NCBI GenBank assembly: GCA_964247055.1
Contig: OZ176050.1
Location: 8,928,001-8,992,000, forward strand
Reading direction: 5' to 3'
Length of the DNA: 64,000 bases
Origin: Paragordius varius
Lineage: Eukaryota > Nematomorpha
The number at the start of each line of letters is the position of its first letter. The first letter of the stretch is position 1. The position numbers and the translations under genes were made by a program. Below the pieces are notes generated by a model, which searched no databases, was not told the origin of the DNA, and saw only the letters and a list, made by a program, of their open reading frames with translations. Shown one piece after another: positions 24,781 through 36,672 of this stretch.

Positions 24781-25239
24781 TAATTAAATATTCTTACTAT
24801 AAAAAAAATGCTAAAAATTCTATCGAATGAATATAAATCCATTTATTATCAGTTTTTCAATATATATAATTGTAATAATTGTTTGATTTATAATTTGAGC
24901 AATAGTTTCTGGATGTCAGAATATTTTTATTTATATATATATCATCAAAATGTTTATTTCTTTTTCTATATTGAATCTTTTTAGCATCAATATTCACGTT
25001 CATGTTAATTATTTTTTCTGTCAGTATCCCGGTTTGCCTAATATTTAGAAGATATATTATAATTAATATAATTACCTTGCTGGGGGCCCATATTTACTTG
25101 TATTAACTAATCAGCAAAATACAAGTTAAAAATATTAATTATTGGTTCAGTTATTTTAATCAAATTTGTAGGGCGATGATACCTTCCACATATATAGCAG
25201 AAAATGTCTTTACTATGTTATTAAACAATATATATATAT

Positions 25240-25790
25240 ATACCTGTATCCAAAGTAATGGGAATTTCATAATCTTGAAATTTTATTGGTTTTTTTAATC
25301 GCATTTGAAAATTGCGCAATAATGTATTTATGAATCAATGATCAGCATATGATGAAAATTCAACAAAAATTGCAAAAATTTTTGAAAAAATAGAAATTTT
25401 TCTAGGGACTTAAAAAGATACATAGCCTTTATTATATATAGCAACTCTTTGGTATGTTATATATTAGTCATAAACTTAAATAATAAAAACAATATGGAGT
25501 TCTTACAAATAATTTTTTTATAATATATTTCGACAATTTCATGAAATTTTCGAATTTCTATTTTTGTGGAATAAAAAAAATTATTAGTACTTTAAAATTA
25601 TTATATGTATTTTTCTTAAGAACATATTAGGTTTTATATAATATATAAAAATTTTATAATGTTTGCTCGATAAGATTAAAAAATATGGACAAAAATTTAT
25701 TTCTAGTCAAAAATGAAAAAATGGAATATTTCCATTTTAGGGCGCGTTTTTGCCCCAAATTTTTTGGGGTCTTCTTTTCCAAGGGATTTC
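25240..25790 (-). repeat. Right inverted repeat arm, abutting the RPUSD2-type gene
   Basis: Reverse complement of 21894-22470. The match ends at GGGATTTCT (25782-25790), after which the sequence is unrelated to the left flank. Read outward on the plus strand it carries ATG at 25685 and an open frame that continues without a stop into the host gene. Confidence 0.9.
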
Positions 25791-25825
25791 TGGAAGAACT
25801 ATCCGTCTCTAAAAATATTTATCAC

Positions 25826-27977
25826 ATGTGTAAAAAAGTATGTTCAACAATTTTTTGTATGGCTAAGCGTGAAACAGTCGATCTTTTAAAAATAACTAAA
25901 AAATTAAAAACTTTTAGCAAAACCAAAAAATCATGCTCACTGCCAGAAGGTTTGACCGATAGTGAAATAGGTCTTACAGACTACTATGTCGAAAATGGGC
26001 TACAAAAAGTTTATCCATACTTTTATAAGTTTCATTCCTATTGCAAAGGTCGATGGATTGATAGAAAACTTTTGGATGTTTATCAAAATGAGTTTCGATT
26101 GTTTTCTTTGCAAGAATATGTATTAACTACTTAAATTTATAGATTGATAAAGCAGAAAACGGGTTTCTTACGGTAAATAACAAAAAAGTCTCTTTAGATT
26201 ATGTTCTTCAAAGTAATGACACACTTCAAAGCCTAGTCCACCGTCATGAAACACCCGTTCTTCCTATATCTCCCAAAATATTGGTTAACAACAACGATTA
26301 TGTTGTTGTAGATAAGCCATCCTCTATTCCAGTATCAAAATTTAATTATTTAGGTTCATCCCTGTGGGAATTTTCGATACAACTCATTGACCAGCATTTT
26401 AGCCAAAAATTATGATATTAATAACTTATATTCCATGCATAGGATAGATCGATTGACTTCCGGACTTGTAATTTTTGCCAAGAATATTAACGCATTTAAT
26501 AAAATTCAATCCAATATGTTGGCTAAAACTACACTCAAAGAATATCTATGCTTGGTCGAAGGGATTTTTCCAGAGTAATTATTGTTTTTTCGTAATTTTG
26601 GAGACATATAGGAAATTTAATATTATACTTTTAATAGGATAGTAAGTAAATAGTTTGTTTTCCATTAACAAGTTACCTATATGGTATGATGTTAAAATTG
26701 TTGTTCAAGAACACCAATTTGATGTGTACAAAATTTAACAATAGTTTTAAATTAAGGGATAGTTTTTAATGTGTTTGGCGGTTTTTTACTACTCGAGATG
26801 CTAATTATTGTTTTTTCCATCCAACGTCCTATTTTATTTTATAAGTAAAATCAATTACTTGTTTGCTATACCCACGCTTTACATGTCTATATTGATTTAT
26901 TTTAGGCATATGGTCACTTGTGATAAACGTTTAAAAATATTTTCTTTCAAAATTGGAATTTCAGCCGTTGTAAATAGCAATGAAGAGGATGATGACAAAA
27001 ATACCGTTGATACGGATGTTGAGAAACCACAGACAGGGAAAGACGCTAAAACCACATTCCAAAGGATAGCATTGGTAGCTTACATCAGGGATTCGAAAAA
27101 ATCTAGTCCATCAAACTCTTCAAATGCCATAGATGTCAAAATCTTTAGTTTAGTTAAATGTCAACCTTTGACTGGGAGGACACATCAAATACGAGTACAT
27201 GCACAATACTTGGGTCATCCTATCATTAATGATCCCTTGTATAATACCGTGTTGGGTTGGGGACCCGAAAAAGGTCGAAATGCTCAATATAATGGTAGAA
27301 CTATTAACCAAGTCGTAAGAGATTTGATTGTTAGTGGAAATTATGATTTACAGAGCAAATTACGTGGTAGTGATGGTCCTGAAACAACACCAGAAAATGG
27401 AAAAGATGTGGTTAATGTTAATTGTGATGAAATAAATGATGAAATTATAGAGAAACCTTTTTGGTATGAACCTTCATGTTATGAATGCAGATATGAAATT
27501 AAAAAACTCAGAAGCAAAGCCTGTGAAACTCCAAATAATGATAAAGTAAAAAAATCGGAATATCGATTTGAATATGAGTTACCCATGTATCTTCACTGTT
27601 TTCGTTATAGCGGGGATGATTGGACCTTTCAAACACAAATACCGACATGGGCAAACACACCAAACATAGGAAAGTTTGTTGACAAAATTCCTCAAGACCT
27701 AAAAAACGATAATCCTACCGACAATACTGAAGATACCGATATACCAGAAAATAAAAAGGAAAATTCTTGCTTTGAGCTTTTACATCCAAATTATACTCAT
27801 TATAATGCAATCATTGATGCTCTACAAAATAATAGGGATGCACTTAATTATAATGACACCCAATATGTTTATATTTATGATGACACTTTAAAATCAAAAA
27901 ATACCAAGAATGATATTGTGATTTACCCAGAAAATTATAACTCATTATTAAGACATTTATGCCATAAAAATCAATAA
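25826..27977 (+). CDS. rpusd2: RPUSD2-type RluA-family pseudouridine synthase
   Basis: Isomerises uridine to pseudouridine in RNA; the RPUSD2/Pus9 branch acts on tRNA and mRNA. Exons: 25826-26119, 26143-26331, 26354-26574, 26906-27977, giving exactly 592 codons with the stop, against about 545 residues in human. The S4-like N-terminal part has YPYFYKFHSYCKGRW. The catalytic domain has VVVDKPSSIP joined over a 22 nt intron to VHPCGNFRYN, then MHRIDRLTSGLVIFAKN with the catalytic Asp near residue 193, KEYLCLVEG, and CQPLTGRTHQIRVHAQYLGHP. The C-terminus YLHCFRYSGDDW...PTWA matches RPUSD2. An Asn/Asp/Glu-rich insertion follows the catalytic core. The first two introns are 23 and 22 nt. The frame stays open upstream to an ATG at 25685, inside the transposon arm, adding 47 residues; I chose 25826 as the first ATG in non-transposon sequence. 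AATAAA overlaps the stop. Confidence 0.93.
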
Positions 27978-29080
27978 ATTTCTTCAAATTTGTTTAAAAT
28001 ATATGAAGCATTAATATACCATATTGTGCAAATTCAGGGTTTTATTTTAATTAACATTTGTGAGAAAATATGCAATTTTTTCGTTAATTGCTGGCAAATT
28101 ACATTTGAAATCTATTAGCTCTATATTTATATAAATGTATATATGCAATCGTTTTAAGATATGAACGTTTGGAAAATATATCTTGACCTATATTCTTAAT
28201 AATGGATTTGATCAAACATAGATGATTAAAAATTGTTTTATTAAAATGTCACACAAAACTAATATTTTTCAAGAATAAAGTTCATCGCTAAAAACGATAT
28301 ATCACAATTCAACTTTAATGGATCTTTTGATTGAATGCAAAAATGGTAAATATTATCAAATTTTAATTTTTTCCCCATATTTTTTCTGTGGTATTTTTAC
28401 CTCAATATGAATAAATAAATAAATATATTTATTTTATTTGCTATAATTGAGAATTTAAAGCTATATGCTTGATTACAAGACTTCTAGGTCCACATGCCTC
28501 ATTTCAGGATGTTTTTTCTAAACAAAAATATAATTAACACCTCATGCAATTTAATAAGCATATTTTTAAATAAAATAACGGATGTAATTATAAATATAAA
28601 TCCATATATCTTAATTGTTTTCTTGTTAATGTATATCAAAAGTATGATTAAACTAACGGTATTACAAATAACTAAAACTTAAGTGTCACCCCTTAATCAT
28701 AAATAATATTTAAATACGCGATATAAAATAAATTAAATAAAATGGTGTAAAACCAAAATGATAACAAAATAAAATTTTATAATTTTTATGTCATTGTTTA
28801 ATTTAGTATCCTAATCATTTACAACATTTATTTTAATAGTGCCAATTGGCTGGTTTGATCATAAATGATTGGAAAAAAAATAAAAAAATGGTTTTGTAGT
28901 TTCTAATTTTTAATGGTGGCAGGAAACTAAATTCAAAATTTCATAACTATGTGTTTGAATTCACACATTTTTTTTCATGACTTTCAAGCTAGGGCTAGCG
29001 AGTGCAAAAGCTTTTATGTATACAGTAATAATTGCGATTTTTACTTTTATGAGACTAAACACGGTAAATTTTATAATTAT
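27978..29080. other. Convergent intergenic spacer
   Basis: Lies between the 3' ends of the RPUSD2-type gene (plus) and the SLC30A9-type gene (minus). Short open frames such as 28494-28682 have no recognisable content. I see no repeat or RNA gene. Confidence 0.5.
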
Positions 29081-29471
29081 TTAATAAGTTACTTTAAGGG
29101 TTTGTTCTATCCTATCTATTTCTGCACCAAGCAAATCGACAATATTTTCTCCATGCTTTAGCATAAAAGCTTCCACTTCCATCGTTTCTTTCATACTTTG
29201 CATTTCCTAATTAACCAAATATTGATGAAAAAATACTTAAAAAAATTAATGTTTATATTTATACTTATTAAAAAATATTACTTTTAACAGTGCCATAAGA
29301 TCTTGAGTGTCCAAATATGCAAGGCTAATTTCACGACCATCAATATCAACTTCCGCTTTAAATTTAACTAAATTGCCTCCCATTGTAGTGGCTTTGACAT
29401 CATGGACAGCCCTAAAAAATACATCAAGAGTGGAAAATCAATCATATAGTATTTAATGTTTAAACCGGTGA

Positions 29472-29510
<39 letters not shown>

Positions 29511-31672
29511 TACCAAATTGAAGGAATACACATATTAATAGGTTTATGCTAAACGCATTTTTTGAAAAACAATGTTGATAATTATTAATGCATAAATTTA
29601 GGGAACAATCTGAGTTCCGAACATCTAAGTTTAAAAATCGACGTTTTCAAAAAATTTCATTGTAGAATCAACATAACATACCTTACCATAACATCATTTT
29701 CTAATTCACGCACAATTTGTTGCTGAGATTTCAGAGGTATTGATCTAGGATAAAAAATGTGTGAAAGAAAGTTGTTTAAACACCTGTAATACTGAAAAAC
29801 ATTACGACTTTTTTATATATGCCATATAAAGTATAATATATTTCCCGTTATAAATATCTAAATATCTAAAAAGTTTTTAGGTCAGACGCCAAATATGTAA
29901 TTCAAATAAAAAAATAAATAAAAAATATGTTATCAATAACTACTTTCCAACCAGGGCAGTACTATTTGAGTATATGATGAAGCTGGCTACAACACCAAGT
30001 AATACACCTATTGAGAGTGATCCGATAGCATCATATATGGGTATAATGTTTGAGCTTATACTTTCCTGTCCCGCCTGGTCAACGACCATAGAGGCATTAT
30101 AATGATGTGAATGGAAATAATTGAGCGTTAAACACACAGATGCAATACTAACCCCTAAGACAGAGGCTAAATCCTCCAACAATAAAACATTTACGCTTGG
30201 GTCTTGTCCCGATAAAACTGTATGTAAAGTGTGGAATGGATATATAACATTTAATCAAAATTGAAAATCATATCATTTGTTTAAAAACAACATTCTTCCA
30301 CTAGTATTAACATTGACACTTAAAAACAACATCCATTAATATCCTTCAATCAAAAACAATATATATTCTGTGAAGGTTTATAAAACCGAAAATATTAAAT
30401 TAATAAATTGGTATTGTTTGTTAGTTTTCGATAATTATACATGTGTAAACTATTAATTAAGATTAAAATAAGGGTTTTTGAAGGATAACGTAATTTAAGA
30501 CAAAAAATATTAAGTTGAAAAAAATGGTTTTAAGTTAATTATGATAATTGTTAAAACCAAAGAATCATCCTAGTTTGATTTTTATTTAATTAAAACAGAA
30601 GAAATGATGAATGTTAACCATATTGCAGCACTGTTTTCCCATCTTTTAGAGCATTTCGACGCACAGATTTTAATGAAAGCAATAATGTTGCGCCTTCGGA
30701 AACAAATGAACATGCCAATATCATAAATACCTAAGGTATCATTTTTTAAAAATATAATTGTTCAATAACAAGCGAAAAATATTAATTTTAAATCCAATTT
30801 ACGCAGATTTAAAAATAAATAAAAGTCATATTTTGATAATACCCAATTTAGGCTTTCTACTGTATGAGGATCAAGAATGGCTGTTATTCCGTGATATATT
30901 GAAAGGCCACATCCAAAACAGAATATACCGACTCCACTTATGAGAGAAGAAACATATTTCATATTCATATATCCATAACTAAAAAATCAAGCATTTTCTT
31001 TAGTAATTTTTATATATTTTATTAGATAAATATTTCTTAATCTTGATAAAAAAATTCAAAAATAAATGATATAAAAAAATACGGGTGTATTGTATCTGCC
31101 TTTTTGTGGGATGCTTTGATACCAACAGCCAAAATTAACTAAATTACAACATAATTATATAATATATTTTCATCATTTCAAATATTCAAGTAATTGCACA
31201 TGACTAATAATAATTACCTGATTAACGGTATCTGCTAATGAATGTATAGCTTCAGCGAATAAACTGTGAGATCCTGTGTAAAAATATGCGATAGTTTTGC
31301 CCACAAAGTTGCAGAAATTTCTATATAAAAATATATATCAAATAGTTTTAAAAACGATTGCATCAATTAGATATGTAAATTATTTTTGTTTGCTAAAGTT
31401 TAAAGGTAAAAACTAAAATGTACAATTAAACAAATTTGATTGGTACTGATTTTATATACATCTAAATACAATAATAGTTCAGCGCAAAATATCCATTATT
31501 CCTTGTATATTTATAATTAGTCAGATGTACAGATAAAAGTTTTTAGGTTAATCTATATATATATATATGTGTGTGTGTGTAGAAACAATTAACAGTTATA
31601 TAATTTAAATATGTTATTATGTGTTTAGTTAACCACTATTTAAAATACATAACCATGAGATAATTTTCTAAC

Positions 31673-31716
<44 letters not shown>

Positions 31717-34209
31717 TTAAGCTTTCCTACATGCAAAACCTCAAAAAATATTTGATTTTACCATTATATGTTAGTAGCATACCAATAATATATAACACTG
31801 TTCGGCAAAAATGGGGCTAAAAAATAAAGGTTACTGAATCATATATCATTTGATAAAGTTTCAGTCTTAAAATGCTATATACCGTTAAAATACTTAAAAA
31901 AAGTTTTTTATATTTTTCGGTCATTAGCCAAAATTAAAAATCGCATTAAGATCTATCGATCTAATTTAGTGTTTTGGGAAATTTTTATCTAAAGCCGGTA
32001 TTGAAGGCCAAGGAGCCAAAAATATATAATCTAGATTTTGGGTAAGATGATAGATCTATTTATCTGCATCGAGAAAATGTGTTTATAATATATTGGATGA
32101 TTTCCATACACCTTTGGTGCAAATTATCGAAAAAAAAAATTTTAAGGTCTAAATTGTTTGAAGGCGATATATTGCGTTAACCTATTTATAGAGGTAATAT
32201 ACGATTGTTTTATAAAAATAAAATCTTTTACCGCGTATTAACAAGTTTTTATGATTCAAATTTGCATGCATTTTTTATATTCTTGTAAGGCTTTCTAGGA
32301 CACTCGGATAAAAAAAACTTTATTGATAATATTTTGCGTTTCTATTTTATATTTAAACAAATAAAGCGTTTTCATCTATTGCATTTAAATTTATTTGACC
32401 TAATATGCAATAAAAATGCGATTTTATGATGTTAGCTAATGACAGAAAAATTTAAATAACTTTTTTCCTAACATTTTAACCGTATATATCATTTCAAAAT
32501 TTATTATCCTGTATTTTTTAGCATCTAATGATATATAATTCATTACCATTTATTTTTTGCTAAACATCGTGTAATATGTAAATTATCCACTATTTTAGTG
32601 CATTATATAGAGTTTTAACTTTGACTGCGATGTAATGCGTTTTCCTTTAAATAAAATTAATATTAAGTGATGGTAAAAATTTTTATTCAAATTTTATCAT
32701 ATTCAGATAGATATTATTATTATATTAATGAAATAAAACCAATTATAACAGTTAATTTCATTTTTGTTGGGCTAGACTAAGTTACAACATATATTTTACA
32801 CATTTATGGTAAAAATAACTGCTTATGACCATGAATGACAGCATTTAACACCATTACCTTTTTAGGTAGTTTGATATCGCATAGCTTAGAATTTAATATG
32901 CTTTCTTTAGCCTTTTAAGCGCATTTACCAAATTTTTTTATTGAAAATGTAAACCATATCTGAAACTTTTTTGCCGCCAATTTTTTCCATAAATTTTTTA
33001 TATCGCTAATGCAACAGGCATATAGATGTATATTATGAGAAAATGCAAATAATAAACTTAAAAAAGTTTTCAGGCTACATTTTACCAGCAAAAACTTAAT
33101 ATATTTTGATTTTAATATCAGCTGTTGATTTCAATCGTATGGGGCTGTCCCAATTTTAGTCTCCAGAAGTCACAAACTGTAAAAAATATAATATATCTTA
33201 TAAAAACAATGTTTGATAATTTTATTTTGACAAAAATAACATTCAAAACTGTAGTTTATTACAAAATTGAGCTCTGGTATATAAAACTATATTCCAAAAG
33301 GTATACTAGGAAAAAAAAGTAAAAAGGTATTGAAGTGTAAACTGTCATACCGCTTATTATTTTTGACCGATCAAAATGTGAACTTTTTAAAATTATAAGT
33401 TAAGAAATTTTACGAATAAATAAGTTAATCTAAAAATGCCATTTAAGGAATAATTAAACTCACATTGTAACTGCGGTCCAAATGATAAAAGATGTATCCC
33501 TAAATCGAGAATATGGTAACGATACAGTAGGTTGGGCCGTAAGGAGAAGTGGACTAGACTAAAAATTTGACATTATAAATAAAATATTTACTGGTGGAAT
33601 TGTGGTTTGTCTTATGTCGGCAGATATGTTAGTGTAACGTTGTAAACCTATGATTCCCAAATACTTTTTAAAAGCACGTGATAATGATGGATATTCTACA
33701 TTTAATTAACTGAAATAAACTATTGAAATCAAATTCTTTTATTATGGTTTCTTCTCGGCGTTTTGCGTGCTCTTTTGCCAGTTTTTCCATACTCCCCCAA
33801 ATTTGTGTGGCTCTGAAATAAAAAAACTAATACCTTCGTTCAATGTCGGATCTCAAGTAAACATCAATTTTTCGATATTCATACGGGCTCCGCCTCTGAA
33901 ACACGGGTAAATCCTCTAAATCCCTTTGAAATATCAAAATAAAATATACTTTGGCTTCAGTAAATATTCGCTCATTGCTCGCACTGCAGTAAGAAAATTT
34001 CGATCTGTATAGGTTTGATTGTAGTCAATCGATTTTTTCCTCTTCATTTTTGGTAAAACAGAGTAATAATATAACTATATACCTTTTACGATTGCATCCA
34101 CCATTTTCGTAGTATCCGTTTTTTGATCTGAATAGTTGCATTGTTGTATATATTGAACGGTCCGTAAATGAACCTGGATTAAAAGTTTGGTGTTGTTAAT
34201 AATGTGCCT
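29081..34209 (-). CDS. slc30a9: SLC30A9/ZnT9-type mitochondrial zinc transporter
   Basis: Cation-diffusion-facilitator; in animals SLC30A9 exports zinc from mitochondria. Exons: 34209-34090, 34041-33950, 33923-33834, 33812-33721, 33695-33592, 33558-33464, 31320-31218, 31138-31083, 30978-30843, 30730-30619, 30217-29944, 29744-29682, 29411-29282, 29206-29081; 531 codons with the stop, all phases agreeing. The soluble N-terminal region has NFLTAVRAMSEYLLKP and YLRSDIERRATQIWGSMEKL, diagnostic of SLC30A9. The transport domain has YTGSHSLFAEAIHSLADTVN, HPYGYMNMKYVSSLISGVG, SFVSEGATLLLSLKSVRRNA and NVLLLEDLASVLGV, then the cytosolic tail AVHDVKATTMGG and FMLKHGENIVDLLGAEIDR. Introns of 26, 21 and 25 nt sit side by side in the N-terminal region, while the intron at 31321-33463 exceeds 2 kb and contains a foldback repeat. 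The 5' end, including the initiator Met and any mitochondrial signal, was not located upstream of 34209. Confidence 0.95.
29477..29506. repeat. (TA)n microsatellite in an slc30a9 intron
   Basis: Simple TA repeat of about 30 bp between the exons at 29744-29682 and 29411-29282. Confidence 0.8.
31677..31714. repeat. (TA)n microsatellite in the long slc30a9 intron
   Basis: Simple TA repeat. A shorter TATATA-GTGTGTGTGT run lies nearby at about 31554-31580. Confidence 0.8.
31796..32571. mobile_element. Foldback MITE with ~140 bp terminal inverted repeats
   Basis: The left end CACTGTTCGGCAAAAATGGG and the right end, read inward, CACGATGTTTAGCAAAAAAT start imperfect inverted repeats of about 140 bp. 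Shared landmarks include AATCATATATCATTTGAT / AATTATATATCATTAGAT, ATATACCGTTAAAAT / ATATACGGTTAAAAT and CGGTCATTAGCC / CTGTCATTAGCT. It is about 776 bp, A+T-rich and non-coding, and lies in the 2.1 kb intron of the SLC30A9-type gene. No clear target duplication is seen, so the superfamily is unknown. Confidence 0.7.
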
Positions 34210-34728
34210 CTGTACTAAAAACATATGTTATTAGTAATGTACGATATCCGTATGGTAAAACAATAATATCGCAAAATTTAAATTATATTACTCTCTTTTT
34301 TAGACTATTTCGGTGTTTTTTTGATTTACCCTGCAAACTCATAACTAAATTCCACGGTGCCCACAAAAAATGACCAAATATATATTCCAATATATATATA
34401 TAGCAGGGTTTTCATGGTGCGCATAATTTTGTCCTTATGAGAGTTATAAAAAAATATTTACAATTTTGGGATAATTATTTCAAATCAATGAATTGTCCAC
34501 ATTTTTAATTTTAAGGTAAAATCTAAAAACTTTTTTCCAAAATATATTAACATTCATTACAGTTTTATTTATTTGTACCGATGATTTGTGGTACTTTTAT
34601 ATCACAGGGCCATTAAGCATGTTTATAAACTGCTAATTTGAAAGTTTTTTTGGTTTAAACTTAATAGCAAACATTGGTCTCCTTGGATAAAAAGTTTATA
34701 TTTTTTAAAAGATTCTTAACTTCTATAT

Positions 34729-34940
34729 CAGGGCTGTCCAACGTACGGCCCTCCAAGACTTTATGTGAGGCCAGAAAAAATTTAAATCCGTAATTTGCAA
34801 CAATATGCTCATTTAATCATAAAAATATCAATTTTTCTCAAATAAATATCCAGAATAAGTCTAAACTTTTTTTCGCAACGATCTGAAAATGTGATGTTGT
34901 GTTTGCATTTTACAGTCTTATGTTCAAAATCTGAAACCGG
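34729..34940. mobile_element. hAT-like MITE relic, CAGGGCTGTCCAAC end
   Basis: Starts CAGGGCTGTCCAACGTACGG and shares internal blocks with the element at 60222-60489 (TTTGCATTTTACAGTC and GAATAAGTCTA). The matching right end is not found, so the copy looks truncated or diverged beyond 34940. Confidence 0.5.
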
Positions 34941-35145
34941 AAGCCTAACATATATTTTTTAAAGTAAAGTATTCTTTAAATATAAATTCGCGGTTTAGCC
35001 TCTCTAAATCATTTGGAAGTTGTGGAAGTAGTGTTTTAATATTAAATGATTTAAATTTAACATCAAAATATAATGCTTTAGCAAAATCTTTTTTATTCTC
35101 ATTAAAAATCAATTTGATATCGTTAGGAACATATATATAAAAGTA

Positions 35146-36537
35146 CTAGCATAAATCTCGTGCGGCTACGCAACCAGAAGAAGTCCTTTGGACTTCTGGG
35201 GGAGGCTATTTGAAAAAAGGGACAATTAAATGATCCATATAGGTGGATTATTTCGAAACATTATTTACTAGGTATGATCTCACAGGATAAAACGTTGCAT
35301 TCATACTAATATTGTTTACTGATGTAAAGGCCCCAAATTGACGGCTAACGAAAAAAACCGCTATACTATAATTTTTATCTTTTTATGGGTAATATTAACA
35401 GCCTTTATTGAACTCGTATGGCTTCTTAGGTTTTTTAAATTCTCCAGAGCCACGCCATTGTATGGCGTTGCAGTTTTAAACCGGCAGACCCCTACTCATA
35501 GGCCTATATGGAAAAAGCAAAGCGCTAAGTTAAATTTTTTGCCTTTATAGGGAAAGTATTTGGAATCATCTTTGAGACGATCGTCTCATGGGTTATACGA
35601 AAAAATACATCAACACTAAATGATCGTTAAATGATGGCGTATTTTTAGGGAATAAAGGCCCCAAAATAGCGGCTAATAAAAAAGGCCTGACCTTGACTTT
35701 AAATGAGCTCATATGGCATAAGTTTTCTTTAAAATAGTTCCAAAACAAAGTAATTCTATATAGTGGCGCAGTTTTTGGCGGTTAGCTTACTTAGGGCTGA
35801 TACAAAAAAGCACTTGATTAAAATTTTTGCCTTTTTACGGAGAATATCTGGAATCCTTATTATTCCATATGCTCTTATTTTTTTGGAAAATTGCCTCAAA
35901 ATTAAAAAATCATTCTATGGTGACGCATTTTATAGGGCGTGAAGGGCCTAATTACCGGTTATTTTAAAAAACCGCATAAATTTTTGCCTTGTTACGGGTA
36001 ATGGTTTAAGCAGCTATTGAACTCATATGGCCGGATAGGTTTTCTGAAACTTAGCCCCAAAGGCACGCTATTTTGATATAACGGGTCATTTTTTAGCGGG
36101 TATCTCCTTTTTAACATACCTGGAATTTCTAATGAATTTTTACGGTCTCATACTTTGGAAAAATAGATTCAAAAAATTATTTTTGTGGACTTAATTTTTT
36201 GAAAGTGGCATTTTACGGGAGGGGCGGGTAAAAAGAGGGCCTAAATTAAAAAAGCGGCCGGATGTTCGGCGCAATCGAAAATAACTAAAAAAATCATATT
36301 ATCGAATGCTCCAACACGTTTTCCGGAAAATTGTCTCACACGATTTTTGTGGACTTTTTTTTAAAAAAAGGGTTTTTAACACGGGGTAGGCCCGAACTGG
36401 GGACCTAATTCAAAAAAGGGCCTATTGTCGGGGCATTCATTAATGATTTTATTTTTTCATTTGGATTTGAATGGGTCTACCGGTTTTCCGGAAATAGATC
36501 ACAAAGCCAGCATTTTCCATTTTTATAAATATATAGA
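35146..36537 (-). mobile_element. Repeat A, copy 2 (possible non-autonomous Helitron-like element)
   Basis: On the minus strand it starts A|TCTATATATTTATAAAAATGG, exactly like copy 1. It holds one to two of the ~330 bp internal units and ends with a perfect 8 bp stem, AGAAGTCC-AAA-GGACTTCT (35197-35179), about 30 bp before CTAG|T. An insertion between A and T, a TC start, a subterminal hairpin and a CTAG end are Helitron traits, but the hairpin lies further from the end than usual. There is no coding capacity, so any Helitron here would be non-autonomous. Confidence 0.55.
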
Positions 36538-36636
36538 TTATCTCTTATCTTCTATTTATGAAAACTTACTTATTTATTTTAGCGAGGCTTTAAGGTGCAA
36601 TAGTCTACATTAAATATAAACAAATGATGTGTTTCG

Positions 36637-36672
<36 letters not shown>

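Larger units (their letters stand above)
21894..25790. mobile_element. DNA-transposon-like element with ~550 bp inverted repeats
   Basis: The left arm (21894 to about 22470) is matched in reverse at about 25240-25790 over some 550 bp. The arms start with AGAAATCCCTTGGAAAAG and contain two short palindromes (CCCCAAAAAATTTGGGG and AAAATGGAAATATTCCATTTT). Weaker inverted similarity extends to about 24850, where the right arm repeats, in reverse, pieces of the element gene from 22450-22640 and 23110-23220. The interior holds an intact spliced gene, a 24 bp tandem array and a LINE fragment. It could be one foldback element or two copies tail to tail, the second internally deleted. I find no convincing target-site duplication outside the arms. 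Confidence 0.85.

Noticed and set aside
25685-25825. ATG at 25685 as the certain start of the RPUSD2-type protein
   Set aside because: The segment is identical to the opposite transposon arm, so it is element sequence. Its use as a start is possible but unproven and is reported as a finding.
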